From contig JAQGDQ010002366.1 of assembly GCA_030141605.1 (NCBI GenBank), forward strand, positions 743,160 through 807,159: a stretch of 64,000 bases of DNA, read 5' to 3'. Source of the stretch: Tubiluchus corallicola. Lineage: Eukaryota; Priapulida; Priapulimorpha; Priapulimorphida; Tubiluchidae. The position numbers and the translations under genes are program-made. The notes beneath the pieces were generated by a model. It saw only the letters and a program-made list of their open reading frames with translations, did no database searches and was not told the DNA's origin. Shown piece after piece: positions 35,883 through 47,832 of this stretch; the stretch's first letter is position 1; every line of letters starts with the position of its first letter.

Positions 35883-38800
35883 TTATTCATTTCTATATAT
35901 ATATATATATATATTTATCTTTTGTTTGTTGACTAATAAAAATTGTAATAGTAATTAAGACAAAATCAATCACGTATCTCAAGCATATGATGGAAGATTT
36001 TTACAACCAATGTCAAGCGTCTTAACAGAGACATACACAAACAGCCTCACTTAGCTTGTCACGAGACATGCATAGCCAACCTCAAGTGCCTGGTTGCTAT
36101 GTGATTTGTACTGACTAAACATTACTGTTGTTTTTTGATCATTGGATAATATGTTAACATTAATGTTGATAGGATAAAATCGCATACTTTCAAAGAGCTG
36201 AAGTACACATTTGACATACCAAAGTTACTCACAACTGCTAGTGTTGCTGCAAGAATTCTTTACACAAGCTATGATCATTATTCTCATCTGTCACACAGTT
36301 TTCTGCCAAGGACACAGTTGACTGCTCATACATACGGAGGTAATAACTTCATTAAGTAAAGCACTTAATACTTCAAAGTTCAAATCAGATTTCTAACAAA
36401 GTTTAAATCACAATTAGTCAATGTAATATTTTATTTAAAAGAGAGATAAATTACTAGGTGTTCTCTTCCTCCCCTTACCAACTTTTTCACTATGTAACTC
36501 TGAGAAGCTGTTACCAAATGATCATAGTTTGATCAAAGTTTAACTTCATTCTCGTTTGCTAAATTCTTTAATTATAGACGCAACAGATCGTTCCATTAAA
36601 GCTGAAATTGTAGATGGTGATGTGACTATTGATTCGACTGGAGAAATACAACTAACCACCAGCAACGTGTTTGAAAAAAATGGCGCCAACCCTATGACTG
36701 CTCCTGATCAGAAAAACGACGAAGTTCGCTCAACCCTTTCTGTAATTAATTTTTATTGTTTTCTACAGTAGTTAATAAAATTATAAGACCACTAGTTCCT
36801 CAGATGTTGGTCAGGATAGCTATACCCATCCCTAGTTGTTCTTGATCCAGTAGGCATGGTTAGTCCATTATTGGACTTTTGATGTCAGCACTCACAATGT
36901 GGTCGCACTGGTGTGGTAAAATTTGGCCCATTTTACTATATTTTGCTTTGCCATTTTATGGCATTTTATTTTCTTAGCAATAATTAATATGTGATTTAGA
37001 TGTGAATAATCTAATTTTTTGTAAGAAAATGTGCTTTTCTCAGTAAAATTGAATTCAGGGATACAGTGTTGATGATGTCAGAGTTGTCGAGATGATGACA
37101 TCAATGGATGTGAGGTTACTAGAAATCCTAATGTACAGTTATGATCCGACCATGCCTACTGCCTTTCAGTTGGCCATAGACGAATCAAGAACAATTAAAG
37201 ATATTAATTCCTACCAGCAGTCTGGGGAATAAGTGGCCTTAAGCTTAATAACTGTAATTAACACATTTAACAACACAAAAATGACTCAAGTTTGATTTTT
37301 GTTAGAAATAAAAAAAATCAGCACGACTTAAAAGTAGAAGTTGCTAGACATTAGTTTTGGATATAATTTTAACTTGACTTGTTAAATTGTTTAGCAAATT
37401 ATTTGATTTCTGAAACTTTCATATCGTAATTACAACAGAATTTCTTTTCAGGCTGTTTCGCACATGAGTCAAGTTTCCGATTCTAAGACACCTACAGAGA
37501 AGATGTCTAAATCGTCTGTTTCCAGAAGATCCAAAACGAAAGCGTCTTCAACTTCTGTGTCTAGCAAGGTGCCTAAAGAGAAAAATTCTACAATTTCTGT
37601 ACCCCGAGCTCGCAGAACAAGATCAGCTTCCAGCAGATCTGTATCATCTCCAGGAGATGATGAAAGCAGAGTCAGCTTTGGTGATGATGAACTATTAGTT
37701 ACTAAAAGCTTGGCTCCCACAGTACTTACTGTTGATGGTACGTTGTTTTGGGCTGTTATGATGTAATCTGTTATTTAAATTCTTTTATGCCATAATACAC
37801 GTATAAATGCTCTTGTAATGTTCCATTATCATTTTTCAAGAAGCATCTGAAATATGAGGAGTGGGGGTCTGTTGAATAGGTAAAGGCCAGACCAGAATTA
37901 ATGGCTGAATAGGTATTCGGGAGCTTTCTTAAATTTGATGACCACAGAATGTAATTCACTGATATATGGAGAAACTGTTTGGCGATTGCTTAATTGTCAG
38001 TTTCTATTCTTGTGTTGAATGTCCTGTGTCATTGTTTGGTTGAGTCCTTGTAGTTGGTTGGATGTACATTTTAACTCTCATAAGTCCTACCATTAAAATA
38101 TAAAGTATATATGGAAAAAAGGCTATTTAATAATATGAGGATTATAAAAATATACTTTGTTTTTTTCCCTTTTAGGCTGATGGACACGGAATAGTAATTT
38201 ATGGAAAAATAATAATCTTATTCTGCCTTATTTATTGTTCATTATCTAGAAGAATGTGGTGGTGGTTTTTTGCATCCATTTGAAACCAATCTTCGTGAAT
38301 ATGCAACAGTAGGCGGAGTCGTCACTTTTGAGTTCATTGCATTGCCGCCGCAACCTCAATACGTGAAGAAGTGGACGCTAACGCAAGGTAAATGGGGGAA
38401 TAAATAACAATTACTTAATGCAAATAAAGCACATACTTTATTTTAAAGTATACAATGTGCAATACTTGTTTGAGTTGGGTATAGATATATTGATACTGAT
38501 TAATTTGATTTGTTCATACACACGTATTTTCATGAGTTGCATATTTTCTCGCCGTATTTCAACAACCAACACAACTGAGAGCACGTTGGTTCTTTACATC
38601 CCCTGACTTCCCAGGGCTCCACGTCAGAATTCTGACAATTGGAGCTATAATGTTATAAAGGCAGGTTTTATCTAGAAAAATGATAAGTGTAGATGTTAGG
38701 TGATTGGTGACAATTTTTTTGGACAATGTAATAATCCTGTGCTCAAATATGTATACCCTAGAAATTGCCAAAAATATCAGCACTTGTCGTAGGAAGTTTA

Positions 38801-41800
38801 GATGTGAAAAATGTTTGACATTATTTGACTAGGGGGCACCCCTGGGAAATCCATATTTTGCCAAAGAGAATGACCTTGTGTCAGATGTCAAGACCGATCT
38901 AGATGTCAAAAATGAGAGTCAGAAAACACAGCGTGTTTATGTTTGGATTATCTTTTGTTCATTTACAACCCTAACCCACTTGAGCAAGGCGAGGAATCAC
39001 ATCCCTTTATGCCCTCGGGGTGTCTAGACCATTCAGGCAGTGATACAGACAGTGAGAAGTGTCTCACTAGCTATGCAGTATATCACTCACAAAATTTATA
39101 GAGCATATACTATAAATCAGTGAACTCCATCAAGTCTTTTTCTCTAACATACCGTGTGACCCAAAACAAAATTTAAAAGGGTGGTGGGTTGAAAACCGGA
39201 ATCTGTAATAAGCAACAGATTATATTTTCAGAGTTAAAGAGGGCTAGACAAAGTCTTCAAATTTTTGTAAAATTTTAATAGCCGACTGTCAATCATTCTC
39301 AAAAACAGTACCTAAAATAGGACGACCTCCTCAGTTGCTATATGTCCCAAAAACTTATGCGTGTCGCCAGATGGTTTACACACATCTCGTATTTCGGTAT
39401 GATAAACACGGAGTTAGAAAACACAGCGCCTTTATGTTTACATTATATTTTGTTATACTTGATGATAGGTAGGTAATCCTGTCTAGAGAACTCAACTTAA
39501 TTTGTGGCATTTTGCCTTATTCATACTGGGAGTGAAACAGCTAGATACAGCCTTTCTTTAATTTTTTAAAGCAGCAGGGGATACATGTAATACATTCATT
39601 TCTTTGAATGTTCCTCACCTTGCTGCTGAGTGTATTAGATAGCATCGATGCACTGCTGTAAATCCCCTAACTCTCATGTTTGACATCTTCAGGATGGCTC
39701 TAACTTCCCACTCTAATTCCTTATTCTGACTTGTGTATCAAAAGAGAAACAAGAAAAAGGAGTTCATGAAGTAGGTTTCAGAACAGTCTTGCTTTAAGTT
39801 GCAAGTCACTGTAGTGTGAATATTCCAGAGAAAGCAAACATATTCTTTACAGAATGCCAGCTTTTTAGTATGACTGATGAAGAAAGTACTTTGCAATCAC
39901 CAGTGTGGCTAGCTGTATTGTAGCTGTGATGGTCCCCCATCCAGCAGATTACTGCAACTAATTATTTTTCACTTTAAGTATTAATCTTAACGGTATCACG
40001 AATTGTTTACCTAATGATTGATAATATTGATGTATTGATTTTTATGTTCCAATCTTGTGCTGCCATCTTTAGTCAAGAGTAGCATTATTTTCGATGAAGT
40101 TATCATTAAATGAAGCCTTTTTCTGTTAAGCTACCTTAAATATGTAATTGGGCAGAAGAAGATGAAATTCGTTTCGTTTCAACATGACTTGTATTTTTCA
40201 AGCGAAAATACGTTTAGCAACAATTTTTTCCATGATAATATTATGCCCGTGTTTGAACAAATGTGAAAGCTTCGTCGCTGTACTACTGAGGTCACTTCAC
40301 CCAGAACTCGTTTCTGATTGGTCGGCTAGCTTTTGAGGGCTGGATATTAGACATATTGGCCTACGTGGCGGGGAGAGTAGAATGGCCGTGTTGAAAAATG
40401 GTCTGATATAACTATATCATGGTTTCTTTTACGATGATTGAACAAGAAAATGGATGGTTTGTTCATTACTATGTTCTTTTTATTCATTGGTGAACGCTGT
40501 TCCTCTTTTGTTGGTGAAACCTCGTCAGTTACGCAACTGCTGAGAGACATTTGTTAAATTAGGCATTCGTTACATAGCCTAATCACCTCCTCGTTGGATA
40601 AAGATATTGTCACCTTTGACTTCACGTTCGATGATCTAAATCGCTTCCGTTCTGTGTGGGAACTCGGAGGAGATGATCTTCTCATTATCCGATCTCCAGA
40701 GACTCTACTACGTGTCCGGCCTGTTGGAGGGAAAGCTGTGTAAACCGAATTCTGCTGCATTACCACAACGTGCGTGAGGAAGGACCGGTCTTACCCAAGT
40801 ACTGGAGGAGACCTCGCCTTGTATGCAGGACGTCACGTGAGCGCAAGAAGTATTACAATATTCATATGTTACTATGTTATTTGTCAGCTAAATTAGACTG
40901 ATTCATTGCAGTAACGATGTGGATTTAATTGTTTTACTCAGGTAACGATAATTACTTAATGCCTAATATGGGCACATTATGTTCAAATGTTACATTGGTG
41001 TCAGAAGTTTTACCGAGTTTAATATTAATAGTATATAATTGATATTGCCTTCCTATTAGCACTTAAATGCAGTGGAACTGCTACGTTGGTTGTGAAACTG
41101 TCATAATTTTCAACCTGTTGCATAAATATTAGTAATTTGCTTAAACTGATTAAGCGTCTTGTAAGCTTTTGGTAACTGTGAAAGATATCACGTTAATTCA
41201 CTGGAATTTTCCCAAGAATTTATTCAGTACAGGCTGTATAATCTAATCTGTTTCTCTACACTAGGTATAGCCATTTCTAGGTCAATTTTACCTTGCTCAT
41301 ACGTTAGCTTTGCTGCTTGTTTATAAAATCAAGTTGTGAGAAAAATATTTTGTCCGGGTCGGGCAGATAGCTGGTTCAAGGTCGCCAAAACTTGAACGTG
41401 GTTTCGCAGCAGTTATAACAGCAGCGAAAACGGTTTAATAAGATTATTTTTCCAAACTTGCTTTTAACATTTCGCATAAATTATTTTTGCCCTGCCAAAA
41501 AGTCGGTTGATAGTAGCTAACGCTGATGTGTAAAGTGAGAGTGAGTGAGAGTGGTTAAACATAGATTTACTCCTTACTTTGTGTACCTACTTGGCAGTCT
41601 GTAGTCATCTTGCAAAGTATAAAAATGTCTGATGTTAGATACAAACTTTCAGAGTTAATGACTCTTAATAAAGAGCAGTTGCAGAATATTGTAGCAGAAC
41701 TACATCTCTTAGTCGACCCTACTTCGAGACGGGCTGTTTTAATTACTGCCATTCTCAAGGCCGCGGGTTGCCCTGAAGAGGGAAAACGTGATGAGGGTGC

Positions 41801-44800
41801 AGAACTTGACACTTTCGACGCGGGTATGAATCAGCCTTTACTATGCGCGGAAGCCTCTGACCCGACAGAAGCAGCAAAAACCCCTGATGTCAGTGTGAAA
41901 CCAAAACATATGATAGTTACAGAGCAGTCGCCAACGCCGACTCCTCGTCGTAGGAGAACTACAGAGAGAATGACAGACGTTACTTTAGAGTCTCTTTCTA
42001 CAGTTAACGAAGCTGCTGCTCAAACATTTCTGCAAATTCGACGGTTAGAAGCAGAAACTGAAGCAAAAAAGTTACAATTAGAGCATGAGCGCATTATGGC
42101 CGAGATGGAGTTACGTAAACTTGAATTGACCGCTGCCAGTCCAGTCAGTCAGTCGCCAATGATGTCACAGGCCAGTCCTTTCTATAGTCGTCAAGCGGAC
42201 TCTACCGTTGACAAATTAAAGCTCATGAAAATACGTCCCTTTGATGAAACCAAGGACGATATACAAAAGTTTCTTGATTGGTTTCAAGCTTGTGCTGCTG
42301 CAAACAAGATTGATAGATCAGACTTCGCGGCGTGTATTGGCCCATCTTTGTCTGGCAGAGCAGCAGACGCGTTTCAGCAGATTCCCGAGTCTGAAATGCG
42401 GAACTACACATACGTTCGCAAAGCTTTGCTTGGCGCGTATATTCTAAGCAATGACGTTTACCTGGAGAGATTCCGCGGTACAATAAAGCTTAAGAATGAA
42501 AGTTATCGCCAGCTTTTCAGACGCTTGGATAATAGTTGGCGCGACTATCTTGAAGCCATACAAGCCGAGACTTTTGAGACTGTTAATGAAGCAGTAGTAA
42601 TTGAACAAGCGCTTAGTTTGATGCCACACGATTTGGCCACTTGGTTAAAGACGGATAGCATCAGGACAATTGAGAAGATGGCCCAACGGGCAGATCAATT
42701 TGTCGCAGCGAGACAAATCACTTCCCTTCCTGGGAAAAATGTTTATTCATTTAAAAAGACTGGTAAACCCAATGTTGCCACGTCGCAAGGTGAAGGCGCG
42801 AGCAATACAAATATGAGCCAGAATCTTGCAACCAAAATGCATTGTTACGCTTGTGGAAAGCCTGGTCATAGGCGCAGCGAATGTCGATCGCGTTTGGGAA
42901 CTGAACACGTCATGCGACCTGCTAATGCTGCTGTATTTGGTAAACCTGGCAAACAATTGTTTAGCACACCGGAAATAAAGATGCCAAATAATGATGATGA
43001 TTGGCATCATGTACCTGGCCGAAAACAGCCCGTTGGTTTTACAGCAAAAATTAACGGTTACGTGGTAAAAGGTCAAAGAGACACTGGAGCTGGTGTAAGC
43101 ATGTTACATGCTAAATTCGTTCGCGCTAATCAGTATTTAAATGAACTCCGACACAAGTTCGTATGCGCGTGCGGTGATATGAGGCAAAGTAAATTAGCGA
43201 AGGTTGAAATTATTGGGCCTGGCTTCTCTGGTATTCTGACTGTAAGCGTAAGCGATAATTTACCCGTTGACTTTTTACTTGGAAATAATTACGAGTCAGC
43301 GTTAAAGCCATTCCCGGAGAATGCTGAAAAAGCTTCAAAATTTAATAAAGAAGTGGGTAAATACAGCGTTAAACCAAAGAAGAATGCTGCAAGTAAATCA
43401 CCACCGAAACAAAAGCCTCAATCAGCGACAGATGTGGAGTCAATTTATGCAATAACTCGCTCGCAGGCTGACAAGCTAGAAGCTCAAGTCAAGCAGGACA
43501 CGCTGTTACAACAGCAAGTATTTGATTCGTCAGCATCAAACGATGGATTAGCGGTTAAGGACTCGCCTGCTGAAGATCAGAAACAACTTCTTGACGTCAC
43601 AATTGAACAGATCAGCGAAGAGCAAAAAGTGGATGTCACTATACGAAATATTATTGATAACGCGTGCACAGAAGAAGAGGCATATAAATTAGGCAAAGGG
43701 TACTTTTTGCGCGGAGGTGCGTTATTCTATTTATCTAAAGGAAAACGGCACCAAGCATCTAGGGAGCTGCTTGTACTACCCAAATTTCGCCGCAAGGAAG
43801 TTTTACAACTTGCGCACGGAAGTAAATTAGCCGGACACTTGGGCATAAACAAGACAACTCGGAGAATTCTTCAAGAATATATATGGCCTCGTCTTAAACG
43901 TTCCGTAAGGGAATATTGTCGTTCCTGTCTGACGTGTCAGAAAACAGCGCGTTCACGCAGTGCAGACAGAGCCCCTTTGAAACCGTTACCTATTGTAGAC
44001 ACGGCATTTCGTACCATAGGGATGGACTTAATTGGGCCGCTTGATCGTACACCTTCTGGTAATCGTTGGGCTTTAGTAATAGTGGACCATGCAACACGTT
44101 ATCCGGACGCATATCCGCTAGTAGATATACAGACTGTCACCGTGTTAAATGCACTGTTGAAATTCTGTTGTAGATACGGCATCCCTCGCCAAATATTAAC
44201 GGACTGTGGCACCCAGTTCACTTCAAACTTGACCAAAGAGCTGGAGGATCAGCTCGGTGTCAAAGGTATTTTCACTAGTCCATACTCACCTTCAACGAAT
44301 GGACTCGTCGAGAAATATAATGACACGCTAAAGAAGTCTATTTTACGCCTAACACAAGATTTCTCGTCTCTTCCCTGGGATCTCGCAATTGATTATGTGC
44401 TTTTCTCATACCGTGAAGTTCCACAGGATTCCACAGGGTACAGCCCAAATGAACTTGTCTTTGGCTACCCAGTACGTGGTCCGCTGACCATGCTTAAAGA
44501 GCGATGGGGTTGTTCCAAACCGCCAAGTCTTGAAGATGTCGATGAGTATGTTGCACGAGTTATTAATGCATTAGAGACATCGACAGAAGACGCTCATAAA
44601 TCGCTTCAGGAAGCCAAATTATCCCAGAAACGCTGGTACGACCGGGTGTCAAAAGAAAGAAGTTTCGAGGTTGGCGATAAAGTGATGGTTCAGAGGATGA
44701 GGAAAGGCAAAAAGATGCAACCAGGATGGAGAGGCCCATATCAAATAACAGACAAAGTATCGGATTGGACTTATAAAGTTTGTTTTGGCAAGAAGGGTAG

Positions 44801-47764
44801 ACGGAAGGACACTAGAATTGTTCATATCAATAAGCTTAAGCAATATGTGTACAGAGAGGAGTCCCTGATCCTTAGCAATGAGCTTGGACAATGATGGAAC
44901 AAACTTGAGTGAAGTTCTAGCATATGGCGTTGATGAAGATGTTGAGGAAGATGACATGTATGATTTGGCAATAATAAACCTCGGCAAAGGAATAGTAGAA
45001 CCTGGAGGTCTCCCAGATTATGCTTTTTTGCCAACGGCCATTGCCACACAGTCAGTAAATGATGTCACTTTACCAGACGATCTATCAGAGCAACAACGCA
45101 CAGAACTTCGTTTTTAACAAGTATCCGGAAATGTTTACGGATTTTCCGCCTACGTCCTCAGCAGAAGAAGCTACAACAAATATGTGATTTTCCACGGCCA
45201 CAAACAAAAACTCAAGTACGTAGATTCCTAGGAATGGTGGGCTTCTACAGACGTTTTATCGAGAACTTCAGCACTATCGCTGCACCTCTGTATTCTTTAA
45301 CAGAAAAATATTCCCCCACTCAAGTACCTTGGACAGAAGCTTGTGAGAAGAGCTTTCTTACCCTTCAGAATGCTTTAACTTCTGACAGTGTTCTACATTC
45401 CTCTGATTATTCGAAACCATTTATCCTAACTACAGATGCCAGCTTTGTGGGCATTGGTGGTGTACTCACACAAGATCGTATGAATGGCTTGGGAGAAGTG
45501 CCTATCACATATGTCAGTCGTAGGCTTACACCCACCGAAGTCAGATATTCTGTAGTTGAATGTGAACTTCTGAGTGTTGTATTTTGCATGCAGAAGTTAA
45601 ATTACTATTTAGAAGGCCGCCAGTTTACATTGCGCACTGATCAAAGAAGTTTGCTTGCGCTCAGAAAAATGCTTAAGAATAACAATGTGTTACTGGGCAC
45701 TCATTCTTTCAGAATATTGCTTTACAATTGAGCATATTGCTGGCGCTCAAAACCTTGTTGCTGATGCCTTAAGCCGGAAATAAATATAAAGCGTCAGAGT
45801 ATGAAATGCTCAACAAGTTGTAGTACTTTTTCAGTGCTTAAACAAGTTTTTTTTTGGTGTTATATATCATATATTTGTTTGATGATACATTTGTGGTGTA
45901 TGATGTAATGATCAATTTGCTTCTTTTTATCTTTGTTTTGTCTGAGTTGAAAAATATGTAATAACTCAGTGAGCTACAAAGTCGTTACTTCTATTCATGT
46001 TTGTCATTGCATATGTATGACGTTATCGTATCTTGGCAGTGAAAAATGTTACGTTTCGTAATCATGATCTTGAAATATTTAATATTCTTTAGGGGAAGGC
46101 TCTGTGATGGTCCCCCATCCAGCAGATTACTGCAACTAATTATTTTTCACTTTAAATATTTTTCTTAACGGTATCACGAATTGTTTACCTAATGATTGAT
46201 AATATTGATGTATTGATTTTTATGTTCCAATCTTGTGCTGCCATCTTTAGTCAAGAGTAGCATTATTTTCGATGAAGTTATCATTAAATGAAGCCTTTTT
46301 CTGTTAAGCTACCTTAAATATGTAATTGGGCAGAAGAAGATGAAATTCGTTTCGTTTCAACATGACTTGTATTTTTCAAGCGAAAATACGTTTAGCAACA
46401 ATTTTTTCCATGATAATATTATGCCCGTGTTTGAACAAATGTGAAAGCTTCGTCGCTGTACTACTGAGGTCACTTCACCCAGAACTCGTTTCTGATTGGT
46501 CGGCTAGCTTTCGAGGGCTGGATATTAGACATATTGGCCTACGTGGCGGGGAGAGTAGAATGGCCGTGTTGAAAAATGGTCTGATATAACTATATCATGG
46601 TTTCTTTTACGATGATTGAACAAGAAAATGGATGGTTTGTTCATTACTATGTTCTTTTTATTCATTGGTGAACGCTGTTCCTCTTTTGTTGGTGAAACCT
46701 CGTCAGTTACGCAACTGCTGAGAGACATTTGTTAAATTAGGCATTCGTTACATAGCCTAATCACCTCCTCGTTGGATAAAGATATTGTCACCTTTGACTT
46801 CACGTTCGATGATCTAAATCGCTTCCGTTCTGTGTGGGAACTCGGAGGAGATGATCTTCTCATTATCCGATCTCCAGAGACTCTACTACGTGTCCGGCCT
46901 GTTGGAGGGAAAGCTGTGTAAACCGAATTCTGCTGCATTACCACAACGTGCGTGAGGAAGGACCGGTCCTACCCAAGTACTGGAGGAGACCTCGCCTTGT
47001 ATGCAGGACGTCACGTGAGCGCAAGAAGTATTACAATATTCATATGTTACTATGTTATTTGTCAGCTAAATTAGACTGATTCATTGCAGTAACGATGTGG
47101 ATTTAATTGTTTTACTCAGGTAACGATAATTACTTAATGCCTAATATGGGCACATTATGTTCAAATGTTACAGTAGCATGTCATATTGCTCTAGCCAAGC
47201 GAAAAGTGTGACACATATAAAAGACAAGCTTCTCTTTTTACAAGTACACAACTAAATTAGAAAACTGTTGTGGTCACCTGATGTGATCTAGTGAATTTAT
47301 TGTTGAGCTCAGTTACCAGTGATACAGTTAATGATGTAATGTGAATCTTGTGCATGTCATTAGATGGTTCTCACTTTTTGCAAAGTTGAGCAGGTACAAA
47401 GACTGAGTTTTGTTGAACTTGGCAAACAACAGAAAGGTGGACCCACAGGAGCACTAGGAGGTGACCGTCCCAGTTCAGCAGCTGGAGAAGAAACAAAGAA
47501 GTCGCACAATGTTTCTTTGCAAACTGGTCTTCAACCATTAAATGTTACTTTCAGGTGTGTGTTATATTTCATGCATTCCAACTTATGCTGATTTAAAGGT
47601 TAATAAACTTGTGGCTTTGTTAGTTAGTTGCCAGTTTGTGTCATTATATGTAACAATGTATATTGATCCTTAGGATTATCCGACACATGAATATGATATT
47701 CATTTCAACCGTGACTTTGTTTATTGCAAACTTTACTAGACGATAATATGGCATATGAGAGAGA

Positions 47765-47832
<68 letters not shown>

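Larger units (their letters stand above)
39925..47172 (+). mobile_element. Gmr1-like Ty3/Gypsy LTR retrotransposon with Copia-like pol order, RT-deleted
   Basis: A 7248-bp element inserted in DNAI7 intron 11, same orientation as the gene. Order: 5' LTR (39925-40994), tRNA-Leu primer site, Gag-protease-integrase frame, short shifted frame, RNase H remnant, polypurine tract, 3' LTR (46103-47172), with GTAGC duplicated on both sides. Integrase and RNase H are Ty3/Gypsy-type, yet integrase lies upstream of RNase H, as in Copia elements. That arrangement defines the Gmr1 group known from cod, sea urchin and tunicates. The RT core between the integrase and RNase H parts is missing and two frameshifts interrupt the rest, so this copy cannot make its own polymerase. 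Confidence 0.9.

Noticed and set aside
37469-37720. 83-codon minus-strand frame
   Set aside because: Antisense of DNAI7 exon 10, open because that exon is Ser/Lys-biased.
42223-43076. Minus-strand frames inside the Gag-integrase gene
   Set aside because: Shadows of the long plus-strand coding frame.
47376-47554. Alternative DNAI7 exon 12 acceptor at TTGAGCAG, giving a start at 47393
   Set aside because: Phase from exon 11 would then run into a stop; the acceptor at GCAAAG (exon start 47386) keeps the frame.
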